Source of the DNA: Alphaproteobacteria bacterium
GTDB lineage: Bacteria > Pseudomonadota > Alphaproteobacteria > UBA2966
Assembly (NCBI GenBank): GCA_021296255.1
Contig: JAGWAU010000025.1
Location: 1 to 64,000, forward strand
DNA: 64,000 bases
Direction: 5' to 3'
Part shown: positions 26,234-33,678 of the stretch, piece after piece
Layout of the letters: each line of letters begins with the position of its first letter
How positions within the stretch are numbered: the stretch's first letter is position 1
Made by a program: the position numbers and the translations under genes
Notes under the pieces: generated by a model
Told to the model about the DNA's origin: nothing
What the model saw: the letters and a program-made list of their open reading frames with translations, nothing else
Database searches by the model: none

Positions 26234-26644
26234 ATGGCCGGAGGCACCTACAAGGGCTCCGAACTCGGCCATGTCGATCACTTCATCGACGGCGACGGCC
26301 TCGACTCGGAACGCGAAATCGAGATCGGTCAGCACATCGGCTACCGTTATGACGTCAATCTTCTGCCGGATTACGACCGCCTGACCCCCTTTCTCACGAC
26401 CTACATCGAGACGATGGGTTGGGACGACCTCAACTGGCTTGAAGACGTGCACATGGGCTACGAGGAAGGCCGCCCGGCGGTATTCGACCGCAACATCAAC
26501 GGCTGGGTCTCCATCCCGGAAGACACCGAACTGCCCGACAACCAGCAGGATCGCGACATGCTGGCGCGCGAGCTGTTGATCAAGTTTCAGATGTCCAGGC
26601 GTCACCCTTTGGTGGAGTTGAACAAGGCGTACCGGAAATTCTGA
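26234..26644 (+). CDS. Unrecognised acidic protein in the first glutamate-synthase-like operon
   Basis: I do not recognise this 136-residue family. It is soluble, strongly acidic in its first half (DGDGLDSEREIEIGQHIGYRYD) and rich in Asp and Trp in the middle (ETMGWDDLNWLEDVHMGYEEG). It ends with a basic helix, RDMLARELLIKFQMSRRHPL. No signal peptide, membrane helix or cofactor motif is visible. It starts 15 bases after the FMN subunit stop with a good AGGGAGGGTACGG site, so it is certainly translated with the operon. A role as an extra subunit, chaperone or regulator of the synthase is possible. The second cluster has no copy. Confidence 0.8.
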   Translation: MAGGTYKGSELGHVDHFIDGDGLDSEREIEIGQHIGYRYDVNLLPDYDRLTPFLTTYIETMGWDDLNWLEDVHMGYEEGRPAVFDRNINGWVSIPEDTELPDNQQDRDMLARELLIKFQMSRRHPLVELNKAYRKF

Positions 26645-26683
26645 CCGATCTCGCGCCGTCCATCTGGAGGGGCGGAACGGACC

Positions 26684-27301
26684 TTGACGGAGAGATCCTT
26701 GGAGCCATCGCGTTCGAACGGGGATCAGGTCATCCGGCTCGACAGCGCCAACCGGGAGCTCGCCCTGGCCTTTCTGGGTTGGCAGTGTCGGCTGCGCCAG
26801 ATCGCCTTCCGCCAGAACGGCGGTCGACCCAGCGATGGCATGTCTCCGAAGGTTTTTGTGGGCGATGAATGTCAGGTGGCAGGTCGGATCGTCTCAATCC
26901 TCAACAAGGCCGAATCCGACTCCGTGCTCGTGGAATTTCAGCATTTCTATCGCCGCACGCGCGATCCCGCCCAGCGCCGAGCCGATGTCACTCGGTTTTT
27001 GTCGGAAACCTATTTCCAAAGGCCGCAGACCTTCACGGATCGACTGACCACGGTGTTCCCACCCGGGTCCCGGGTGGCCGAATTGCTCGAGTCGGCCGAA
27101 TCCTGCCGACTCGTGTTTGAGCACTTCAATCAGCGTTACGACCTGACGTGCGAAGCGATACCGCTTCGGGAAGACGATCCCCTGTATCAGTCGACGTTCT
27201 GGCACAACGCGCTGTTCAATCCGGATTTGTCGAAGGATTGCAGGATCCTGGCGCTTGTTCCCAATTGGTCGCGTTGCGCCGCGGATCCGGCACCCGCATG
27301 A
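26684..27301 (+). CDS. Unrecognised 205-residue protein between the synthase genes and amtB
   Basis: The product is soluble, of mixed alpha/beta appearance, and carries no motif I can name. Segments such as DECQVAGRIVSILNKAESDS and VEFQHFYRRTRDPAQRRADV suggest a small beta-barrel followed by helices. It has four Cys scattered late in the chain without a spacing pattern. The likely start is the TTG at 26684, preceded at some distance by GGAGGGG; this makes the exact N-terminus uncertain. It lies in the same direction as the operon, 39 bases after the previous gene and 193 before amtB. No copy is seen in the second cluster. Confidence 0.65.
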   Translation: MTERSLEPSRSNGDQVIRLDSANRELALAFLGWQCRLRQIAFRQNGGRPSDGMSPKVFVGDECQVAGRIVSILNKAESDSVLVEFQHFYRRTRDPAQRRADVTRFLSETYFQRPQTFTDRLTTVFPPGSRVAELLESAESCRLVFEHFNQRYDLTCEAIPLREDDPLYQSTFWHNALFNPDLSKDCRILALVPNWSRCAADPAPA

Positions 27302-27494
27302 GAGTCGGGTTCAGAGGTTTGCTGGAACAAATACTTGTTTCGGAAAGCAGAATCGGTGAACATACCGGTTAATGCTGATGCGAGACTTGGCGATCGTGGC
27401 AGAACTCTCAATCTGATCTTGAACGCCGAACCGGCCGTGTGTACGGGGTGCACGGTGGTCGGTGATTCTATTTGCACCCCGCGGAGAAACCTTC

Positions 27495-28865
27495 ATGGAT
27501 ACAGATGTTGCTGCACTAACAACAGTATTCACTGAATTTTATTACTGGATAACTGTTGCACTGATGTTCCTGATCCACGTTGGCTTCTGCATGTACGAAG
27601 TGGGGGCAAGCAGGCGCAGGAACCACATGCACACCCTGATGAAGAATTCCATGCTGATCCCGTTGGTCACGGTGACATGGTTCTTCTTCGGCTGGTGGAT
27701 TTACTGGGCATTCGCTGGCGGGCCGGGCATCACGGGTCCGCTCGGCCATCCCGATCCAGCCGTTGCGGCGGCGTACACACCGTGGGGCGAAAGCATGGGC
27801 CCCCGCCTCGACGACCGTATCAGCGGCGTCTTCTGGGCAGCGTTCCTGCTGTTCGCCTGGACGGCCGCGTCCATCGTCTCGGGTGCCGTGATCGAACGGA
27901 TTCGCCACTTCGCGTTCTGGATATTCGCCGTCCTGATCGGATCTGTCACCTGGTCGATCGACGCCGCCTGGGGCTGGCACTTCAACGGCTGGATGGTCGA
28001 GCTCCTCGGGTACCATGACGCGTACGCGTCCGGTGTGATTCACGGAATCGCCGGCGGTACGGCCTTGGGCGTTCTGGTCGTCCTTGGGCCGCGCCTCGGC
28101 AAGTTCGCAGCGGACGGCACGCCGCGCGACATCGTGCCTCACAACACCTGGCTGGTGTGTATCGGGTTGTTCCTGATCTATACGGGCTTCTGGGGGTTCT
28201 ACGTGGCCTGCAACGTGCCGCTGGCGACGACCGCTTACATCGACGGCCAGCTCACCGGCGCGACCCAGACCGCGACCACGATTTACCTCACGCCGACCAC
28301 GCTCGGCGCCATCACGGTAAACTTCCTGATGTCGTTGGCCGGCGGGATGTTGGTCGGTTACATGGTGTCGAAGGGCGACGCCTTCTGGACCTACTCGGGT
28401 GGCCTTGCCGGCATCATCACGGCGTCCGCCGGCAACGACCTCTATCATCCGATCCAGGCGATGATCATCGCCGGCATCGGCACCTTCCTCATGTACAAGA
28501 TCCACTATTGGGTCGAACGGAGGTTCAAGGTCGACGACGCGGTCGGCGCCGTGGCGGTCCACGGCTACGCCGGCGTCATCGGTCTGGTCCTTGCGGGTTT
28601 CGTGCTTTGGGGACACCCCTCGTCACCCTATGAGGGCTTCGCCGCCATCAATCCACTCGGCCAATTGGTCGGCGCGGTCATCATGTTCGGGGTGCTTGGT
28701 TTCCTCCCCGCCTGGATCATCGCCAAGATCCTTCACTCGCAGGGCCTGCTTCGCATTCCGCGTGAGATCGAGGTGCTCGGTCTCGACTTCCTCAGCAACA
28801 AGGAAGCCGAGGCGGCGCGCGCGGACGTGGTGGCTGGGGTTCGCTCCGAGTCCGCGGGCGCCTGA
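27495..28865 (+). CDS. amt: Ammonium transporter (Amt family)
   Basis: This 456-residue membrane protein has about eleven hydrophobic helices in Amt order. The Asp and first pore His are spaced as in AmtB (D-x7-H in HDAYASGVIHGIAGG), and the second pore His lies in AVHGYAGVIG. The family helix SIVSGAVIERIRHFAFW is also present. N-terminal helix FTEFYYWITVALMFLIHVGFCMYEVGASRRRN is characteristic of a branch found beside glutamate-synthase-like genes. It moves ammonium, or methylammonium, into the cell. The ATG at 27495 gives the usual N-terminus. No separate PII gene is adjacent. It probably supplies the synthase and ligase encoded upstream. Confidence 0.9.
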   Translation: MDTDVAALTTVFTEFYYWITVALMFLIHVGFCMYEVGASRRRNHMHTLMKNSMLIPLVTVTWFFFGWWIYWAFAGGPGITGPLGHPDPAVAAAYTPWGESMGPRLDDRISGVFWAAFLLFAWTAASIVSGAVIERIRHFAFWIFAVLIGSVTWSIDAAWGWHFNGWMVELLGYHDAYASGVIHGIAGGTALGVLVVLGPRLGKFAADGTPRDIVPHNTWLVCIGLFLIYTGFWGFYVACNVPLATTAYIDGQLTGATQTATTIYLTPTTLGAITVNFLMSLAGGMLVGYMVSKGDAFWTYSGGLAGIITASAGNDLYHPIQAMIIAGIGTFLMYKIHYWVERRFKVDDAVGAVAVHGYAGVIGLVLAGFVLWGHPSSPYEGFAAINPLGQLVGAVIMFGVLGFLPAWIIAKILHSQGLLRIPREIEVLGLDFLSNKEAEAARADVVAGVRSESAGA

Positions 28866-28895
28866 GGAACGGATGGAGAAGAGAGGAGCACTATC

Positions 28896-29117
28896 ATGTC
28901 AACCACACCAATTGATTCCTGGGCGGTCGATCTGGCGAACGTGACACATATCTATCCGTTTGCCGGAGCCGAAGGTCTGATGGCGCTGATCGGAATCGTC
29001 CTGTGGCTTGCCTGGCATGTTTGGCAGGTCAGGCACGAGAACGAGATCCTCAAGGACAGCGTCCAGAAGTACGGCGACGAAGCGACATTGCAGAACGCCA
29101 TCGACGATCACCACTGA
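28896..29117 (+). CDS. Small single-helix membrane protein downstream of amt
   Basis: The 73-residue product has one transmembrane segment (AEGLMALIGIVLWLAWHVWQ) followed by a charged tail, RHENEILKDSVQKYG, that may form a short coiled coil. It follows amt by 30 bases with a GAAGAGAGGAGC ribosome binding site and is followed by a strong terminator. That marks it as the last gene of the operon. I do not know its family; association with the transporter is inferred from position. Confidence 0.72.
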   Translation: MSTTPIDSWAVDLANVTHIYPFAGAEGLMALIGIVLWLAWHVWQVRHENEILKDSVQKYGDEATLQNAIDDHH

Positions 29118-29140
29118 GTGGTCTCATCGGCTATGTTCGT

Positions 29141-29165
29141 GGGGCACCGGAATTCCCGGTGCCCC
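29141..29165 (+). terminator. Intrinsic terminator at the end of the first cluster
   Basis: GGGGCACCGG and CCGGTGCCCC form a perfect 10-base GC-rich stem with a five-base loop, followed directly by TTTCCTCTT. It lies 24 bases after the stop of the small membrane protein gene and fits a rho-independent terminator for the amt operon. Confidence 0.85.
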
Positions 29166-29228
29166 TTTCCTCTTGATAATCGTCGTGCGTCCGTGGCGGT
29201 CTCCCGTCGACGAAAGGAAGGGTCGAGG

Positions 29229-29744
29229 TTGACCGGGCAGACACCCGGCGAACGCCGCGAGGAATATGCCTTCGGGGTCTCCGCGTCGCGTCGCGTGCAC
29301 GCCTCGGTCATCGCAGGACTGCTGGCGGCGATCGGAATCGGGACCATGTTGTTCGGCGACGGCTACGTGCGGGACCATAGGCTGATCGCCGTCGTCTGCT
29401 GGGGGCTCGCGGCGACCGCTCTCTATGTCTCGCGGGGTGCCTGGTCGCGCGGGACGGCGATGATCATCGACGATACGGGTCTCTGGTACCGCGATTGGCA
29501 CCTTCCCCCGGTGCCTTGGCGGCACGTGGCCGGGGCACGTGCCGTGGGCATCAGGTTGCGGCCTTTGCTGCGTATCGACCTCAAGGACACGGAGTCGTTT
29601 TTCGCCATGCTCGACACCGCCGCACGCCGGCGAAGTCGCGGCAATGCCCTGGTCAAGGGCGATCATCTCCTGATTCCCAACAACGCCGTCGAGAAATCAA
29701 TTCCGGAGATAGCAGTCCTGATCCGCGAACGTGCGTCGGGTTGA
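29229..29744 (+). CDS. Predicted membrane protein with PH-like C-terminal part (STM3941-like)
   Basis: The 171-residue protein has two hydrophobic helices near residues 24-70 (VIAGLLAAIGIGTMLFG and LIAVVCWGLAATALYVS). A PH-like beta domain follows with MIIDDTGLWYRDWHLPPVPW and RHVAGARAVGIRLRPLLRIDLKD. This resembles the STM3941-like family of unknown function. The TTG at 29229, after GGAAGGGTCGAGG, is the likely start; longer forms would cross the terminator hairpin. It lies between the two glutamate-synthase-like clusters and shares their direction, but the terminator upstream suggests its own promoter. Confidence 0.6.
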   Translation: MTGQTPGERREEYAFGVSASRRVHASVIAGLLAAIGIGTMLFGDGYVRDHRLIAVVCWGLAATALYVSRGAWSRGTAMIIDDTGLWYRDWHLPPVPWRHVAGARAVGIRLRPLLRIDLKDTESFFAMLDTAARRRSRGNALVKGDHLLIPNNAVEKSIPEIAVLIRERASG

Positions 29745-30047
29745 CGGTACGGACTCCTTCCAGGTTCTCGCTGCATCCGCGGAAAGTCGAAACGGGGCTT
29801 GTCCTGCTGGGCCCGTCGGACATCCGGCGGGCCGCGTCGTGGCCTCCATGACGGTTGGGGAATCGATTGTCAGACCACGGACAAGCGGCGAATGCGGGGT
29901 CCGACGCAGACGATTCCCGCCGTAGACTTCGTCGTATTCCGGACTTCCCGGATGGCTGGACAAGGTCGTGTGCAGCCATCATCGTTGCGAGTGGTTCATA
30001 CGTGATGCGCCGCGAGAGTTCTTGCCGGCGCGAGGCAAAGCGGGCAG
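29745..30047. other. Intergenic region before the XRE-cupin regulator
   Basis: About 300 bases without a convincing gene on either strand. A few short frames exist but none carries a motif or a ribosome binding site. It presumably holds the promoter of the XRE-cupin gene, though I cannot point to clear -35 and -10 elements. Confidence 0.4.
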
Positions 30048-30680
30048 ATGATGACGGAGGCTGAGCGGCTGGACTATCAGCACCCTCACGCGACCGAGGT
30101 CGACGACAGCAGTCTCGAGGTGTCGATCGGCGGGGAGGTGCGGGAATTCCGCAAGAAGCTCGACATGACGGTGGCGGAGCTCGCCAAGGCGTCCGGACTG
30201 TCGGCGGGTATGCTGTCCAAGATCGAGAACGGCATGACGTCGCCCTCCCTGGCCACGCTGCGAGCTCTGTCGCGGGCCCTGCACGTTCCCGTCACGGCGT
30301 TCTTCCGGAAGTTCGAGGAGGAATTGGACGCTACCTACGTACGGGCGGGACAGGGTCTGGCCATCGAGCGGCGAGGGACCCGCGCCGGCCATCAGTATCA
30401 GCTTCTGGGCCACAGCGTCGGCAAGAGCGTGGCCGTCGAGCCGTACCTGATCAGCCTGACGGAAGAGTCGGACGTCTTTCCTCTCTTCCAGCATGCGGGA
30501 CAGGAGTTCATCTACATGCTGGAAGGCGAACTGAACTACCGGCACGGGGACAAGACCTACGCATTGCTCCCCGGTGATTCGCTGTTTTTTGACGCGAATG
30601 CGCCCCACGGACCGGAAGAGCTGCGCAAACTGCCGATTCGCTTCCTCTCCGTCATCGCGTACTCCAGGGACTCGGAGTGA
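30048..30680 (+). CDS. XRE-family regulator with cupin sensor domain
   Basis: The 210-residue protein has an N-terminal helix-turn-helix, REFRKKLDMTVAELAKASGL followed by SAGMLSKIENGMTSPSLATL, and then the RALHVPVTAFF linker. A C-terminal cupin domain follows, with GQEFIYMLEGELNYRHGDKTY and LLPGDSLFFDANAPHGPEEL. The cupin His residues are partly kept. Such regulators often sense a small amine or amino acid and control neighbouring catabolic genes. The gene lies just upstream of the second glutamate-synthase-like operon, separated by an inverted repeat and a promoter, so it is the obvious candidate controller. Confidence 0.88.
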   Translation: MMTEAERLDYQHPHATEVDDSSLEVSIGGEVREFRKKLDMTVAELAKASGLSAGMLSKIENGMTSPSLATLRALSRALHVPVTAFFRKFEEELDATYVRAGQGLAIERRGTRAGHQYQLLGHSVGKSVAVEPYLISLTEESDVFPLFQHAGQEFIYMLEGELNYRHGDKTYALLPGDSLFFDANAPHGPEELRKLPIRFLSVIAYSRDSE

Positions 30681-30687
30681 AGGAATT

Positions 30688-30718
30688 TCATGAGAGGAAA
30701 CTTTTTTTCCTCTCATGA
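30688..30718. promoter_or_regulatory. 13-bp perfect inverted repeat, candidate operator or attenuator
   Basis: TCATGAGAGGAAA and TTTCCTCTCATGA are perfect reverse complements around a five-base CTTTT loop. The element starts seven bases after the regulator stop and ends one base before a candidate -35 box. It could be the binding site of the XRE-cupin regulator or a terminator of its gene. Position beside the promoter and lack of a T-run after the stem favour the operator reading. Confidence 0.6.
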
Positions 30719-30719
30719 C

Positions 30720-30748
30720 TTGATTCTATCGATCCCGTTTCATACTCT
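30720..30748 (+). promoter_or_regulatory. Candidate sigma-70-type promoter of the second cluster
   Basis: TTGATT (30720-30725), a 17-base spacer and TACTCT (30743-30748) form a plausible -35/-10 pair about 49 bases before the amidotransferase start. The -10 is weak (three of six consensus bases). It directly abuts the inverted repeat, which makes repression by occlusion plausible. Confidence 0.4.
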
Positions 30749-30796
30749 TTAGCTGTGCCCACGCGGGCTCGAAAACGACTGCACGCGAGGTGTGCG

Positions 30797-31705
30797 ATGT
30801 GCGGAATCGCTGGCGTCCTCTTCAAGAATCCTGGACTCAACGCGAAGCTCGGCGAGACCCTGATCGAAATGCTCGACGGGTGTCAGCACCGCGGGCCCGA
30901 TTCGACGGGATTCGCGCTGTACGGAGGCGACTCGGACACCTCGGAGTTCGTCTTGCGGTTCCATGTCGGCACGGGGGACGAAGGTTCCGAGAACGTGGAT
31001 CGCGTGGTACGGGCGCTGAAGGAGTTCGAAGCCCAAATCATCGACGGCGAACACGTCGGCAGCACCTACCGGGTAACGGTGTGCTACGAAGGCGACGTCC
31101 AGAAATTCGCCTACGCCATGGAGCATGCGGCGAAGCTGTTCTCCATCGGTAGCACCCTCGACATCGTCAAGGACATCGGCGGCGCCCACGACGTCGACGA
31201 GGTTTACGACGTCCATTCCGTGGACGGCAGCCACGGTCTCGGACACGTGCGTCTCGCCACGGAGTCCGACGTCAAGCCGGAAGCGGCGCACCCGTTCTGG
31301 GCCACCGGCTTCTCCGATGTGGCGATCGTCCACAACGGTCAGATCACCAACTACTGGAAGATGCGCCGGCTGTTGGAACAGCGCGACTACGAGTTCCATA
31401 CGGACAACGATTCCGAGCTCATCGCGGTCTACCTTGCCGACAAGCTCAAGCACGGAGATACTCTGAAGCAGGCCCTTGAGACCTCGATCGACGACCTCGA
31501 CGGCACGTTCTCGTTTCTCGTGTCGACCAAGGACGAGATGGGCTACGCCAAAGACCGTCTCGCCGCCAAACCGATGGTGCTCTACGAAAACCATGATCTC
31601 ATCGCCATCGCCTCGGAAGAGGTCTCTCTCAACCGCCTGTTTCCGGGTCAGGCCCTTGATACGACCGAACCGCCGCCTGGGACCTGCGCGACATGGTCAC
31701 GGTAG
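30797..31705 (+). CDS. Class II glutamine amidotransferase subunit, second cluster (MgsA/GlxB-like)
   Basis: This 302-residue paralogue of the protein at 23051 begins MCGIAGVLFKNPGLN. It keeps QHRGPDSTGFALYG, HVRLATESDVKPEAAHPF, VHNGQITNYWKMRR and TDNDSELIAVY, all needed for Ntn glutaminase activity with Cys2 as nucleophile. The start at 30797 is fixed by the need for an N-terminal Cys after Met removal. It overlaps the next gene by 13 bases, exactly as in the first cluster, suggesting both clusters descend from one operon. Confidence 0.88.
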   Translation: MCGIAGVLFKNPGLNAKLGETLIEMLDGCQHRGPDSTGFALYGGDSDTSEFVLRFHVGTGDEGSENVDRVVRALKEFEAQIIDGEHVGSTYRVTVCYEGDVQKFAYAMEHAAKLFSIGSTLDIVKDIGGAHDVDEVYDVHSVDGSHGLGHVRLATESDVKPEAAHPFWATGFSDVAIVHNGQITNYWKMRRLLEQRDYEFHTDNDSELIAVYLADKLKHGDTLKQALETSIDDLDGTFSFLVSTKDEMGYAKDRLAAKPMVLYENHDLIAIASEEVSLNRLFPGQALDTTEPPPGTCATWSR

Positions 31706-33678
31706 ACCTGAGCGAGCTGCCGGTCCGCGAAGCCAATGACCTGATCCGGAAGGCGGGCGCGGACGGCGAGGACGTCGAAGTCCTCAACCCGGATGCGCGG
31801 CATCACATCGGGGTCGGTCTGGCCCATCCCATCACGGTGCGCATTCGAGGATCGGCCGGCTATTTCTGCGCCGGTCTGACCGACGGACCGCGCTTCGAGG
31901 TCGAGAGCAACGTCGGCTGGGGCCTCGCCGACAACATGTACCAGGGTTCTGTGGTCGTCGGCGGCAATGCCAGCGCCATTCCCGCCGTCGCCATCCGCGG
32001 CGCCGAGGTCGTGGTCAAAGGGAACATGGGTTCGCGCGCCGGCCAGGTCATGAAGGAGGGCACGCTGCTCTGCGGCAAGAACGCAAACTTCATGGCCGGC
32101 TACATGATGTACGGCGGGCGTATCGTAATTCTCGGCGATTCCGGCGAGCGCGTGGGCGAAGACATGACCGGCGGCGAGATCTTCGTCGGCGGCAAGATCC
32201 AGTCGCTGGGTGCCGCGGCCATGCAGACCGACATGGAGAGCGCCGAGGACAACGAACTGCGCGCGCTTCTCGACAGGTACGAAATCCCTTTCGCGGGGAC
32301 CTTCAGCAAAATCGTCAACGAAGGCGGCAATCTGCGCTATGCCAACCCGGAGCCGCGGCGCCGGGCCATCCCGTTCTTCACCTTCTCGGGTAAGTCGAGC
32401 TACTGGAACGAGAAGGTCCAGGAGGACATCTACGTCAAATCCAAGATCGGTCGTTACCGCATCCGGGGTTATGGCGGTGCGCGGGCGTTGCCGCATCTCA
32501 ACGACATAGCGTTCAAGAAAGACCTGAGCACCGCCGGCAGCGAGACAGACGCCGTCAGCAAGGTCAACCTGCACACCGAAGTCGGCGGGCGCCACGGGGC
32601 CAAACCGCTGAGACTTTCCATGCCGGTGATGATCTCGCCGATGAGCTTTGGGGCGCTGAGCAAGTCGACCAAGCTTGCCATGGCCAAGGCCGCGGCCATG
32701 GCCGGAATCTCGGAAAATACCGGCGAAGGCGGGATGATGGACGAGCAGCGCGAAGCCGCCGATCAGCTTATCTTCCAGATGCTGTCGGGGCGCTTGGGTT
32801 GGAACGTCCACGACATGCAGCGGGCCGATGGTCTTGAGATCTATATCAGCCAAGGCGCCAAGCCCGGGTTCGGCGGCCAGCTTATGGCGGCCAAGGTCAC
32901 CGAGGAGATCGCGCGGATCCGTGGCATTCCCCACGGCATCGATCTACGCTCGCCGTCACGCCACCCGGACATTCTCGGTGCCGACGATCTGGTCATCAAG
33001 ATCGAGGAGATGCGCGAAGCCACGGGCTATCGCATCCCGATCGCCGTCAAGCTCGGTGCCGGACGCGTGCGCGACGACATCAAGATTGCCGTGAAGGACG
33101 GCTTCGATTTCATCGAGCTCGACGGCATGCAAGGCTCCACCGGAGCGGCCGGCAATGAGGTGCTCGATTATTGCGGCATTCCGACCATCGCCGCCATCCA
33201 GGAGGCCGAGGAGGCGCTCGCGGACATCGGCCGCCGTCAAGACGTCGACATCGTGCTCATGGGCGGCATCAAGGACGGAATCGATACCGTGAAGGCCTTG
33301 GCGTTGGGGGCCGACGCCATCGGCATGGGAACCTCGGCGATCATCGCCGCGGGCTGTATCGCCTGTATGCAGTGCCACGTCGGTTCCTGCGTCGTCGGGA
33401 TCGCCACGCAGGACCCCGAACACGAGAAGCGCTACAACGTGGATATCGAGGCACGGAATGCGGCACGGTTCCTTGAGAGCGTCCGCTGGCAGATCGCGGC
33501 GCTGACTCATGCGCTCGGTTACGACGATATCCGCCAGCTCAATCGTGAGGACCTGGTGGCGCTGACGTCCGAGGCGGCGGCCATAACCAAGCTTCCCTAC
33601 GCGCCGGAGTATCGTTCCGGCGAACACCAGATTCAGGAGACCGTGGGCATTCAACGCTCCGGGTCACAGCTCCAGTGA
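31693..33678 (+). CDS. Fused GXGXG and FMN glutamate synthase-like protein (MgsB-MgsC fusion)
   Basis: In 661 residues this protein joins the two subunits that are separate in the first cluster. Residues 1 to about 215 form the GXGXG beta-helix (GCGLT-like turns in GYFCAGLTDGPRFEVESNVG and GRIVILGDSGERVGEDMTGG). The rest is the FMN barrel: MISPMSFGALSKSTKLAMAK, GEGGMM, AVKLGAGRVRDD, LDGMQGSTGAAG and MGGIKDGIDTVKALALGADA. The Fe-S site has four Cys at about 555, 558, 561 and 566 (CIACMQCHVGSC), one more than in the first cluster. Note the domain order, GXGXG before FMN, which is the reverse of canonical GltB. Confidence 0.88.
   Translation: MVTVDLSELPVREANDLIRKAGADGEDVEVLNPDARHHIGVGLAHPITVRIRGSAGYFCAGLTDGPRFEVESNVGWGLADNMYQGSVVVGGNASAIPAVAIRGAEVVVKGNMGSRAGQVMKEGTLLCGKNANFMAGYMMYGGRIVILGDSGERVGEDMTGGEIFVGGKIQSLGAAAMQTDMESAEDNELRALLDRYEIPFAGTFSKIVNEGGNLRYANPEPRRRAIPFFTFSGKSSYWNEKVQEDIYVKSKIGRYRIRGYGGARALPHLNDIAFKKDLSTAGSETDAVSKVNLHTEVGGRHGAKPLRLSMPVMISPMSFGALSKSTKLAMAKAAAMAGISENTGEGGMMDEQREAADQLIFQMLSGRLGWNVHDMQRADGLEIYISQGAKPGFGGQLMAAKVTEEIARIRGIPHGIDLRSPSRHPDILGADDLVIKIEEMREATGYRIPIAVKLGAGRVRDDIKIAVKDGFDFIELDGMQGSTGAAGNEVLDYCGIPTIAAIQEAEEALADIGRRQDVDIVLMGGIKDGIDTVKALALGADAIGMGTSAIIAAGCIACMQCHVGSCVVGIATQDPEHEKRYNVDIEARNAARFLESVRWQIAALTHALGYDDIRQLNREDLVALTSEAAAITKLPYAPEYRSGEHQIQETVGIQRSGSQLQ

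Noticed and set aside
27302-27494. A sigma-54 promoter before amt
   Set aside because: GG and GC pairs occur near 27452-27475 but none has the required 10-base separation in a TGGCAC-N5-TTGC context.
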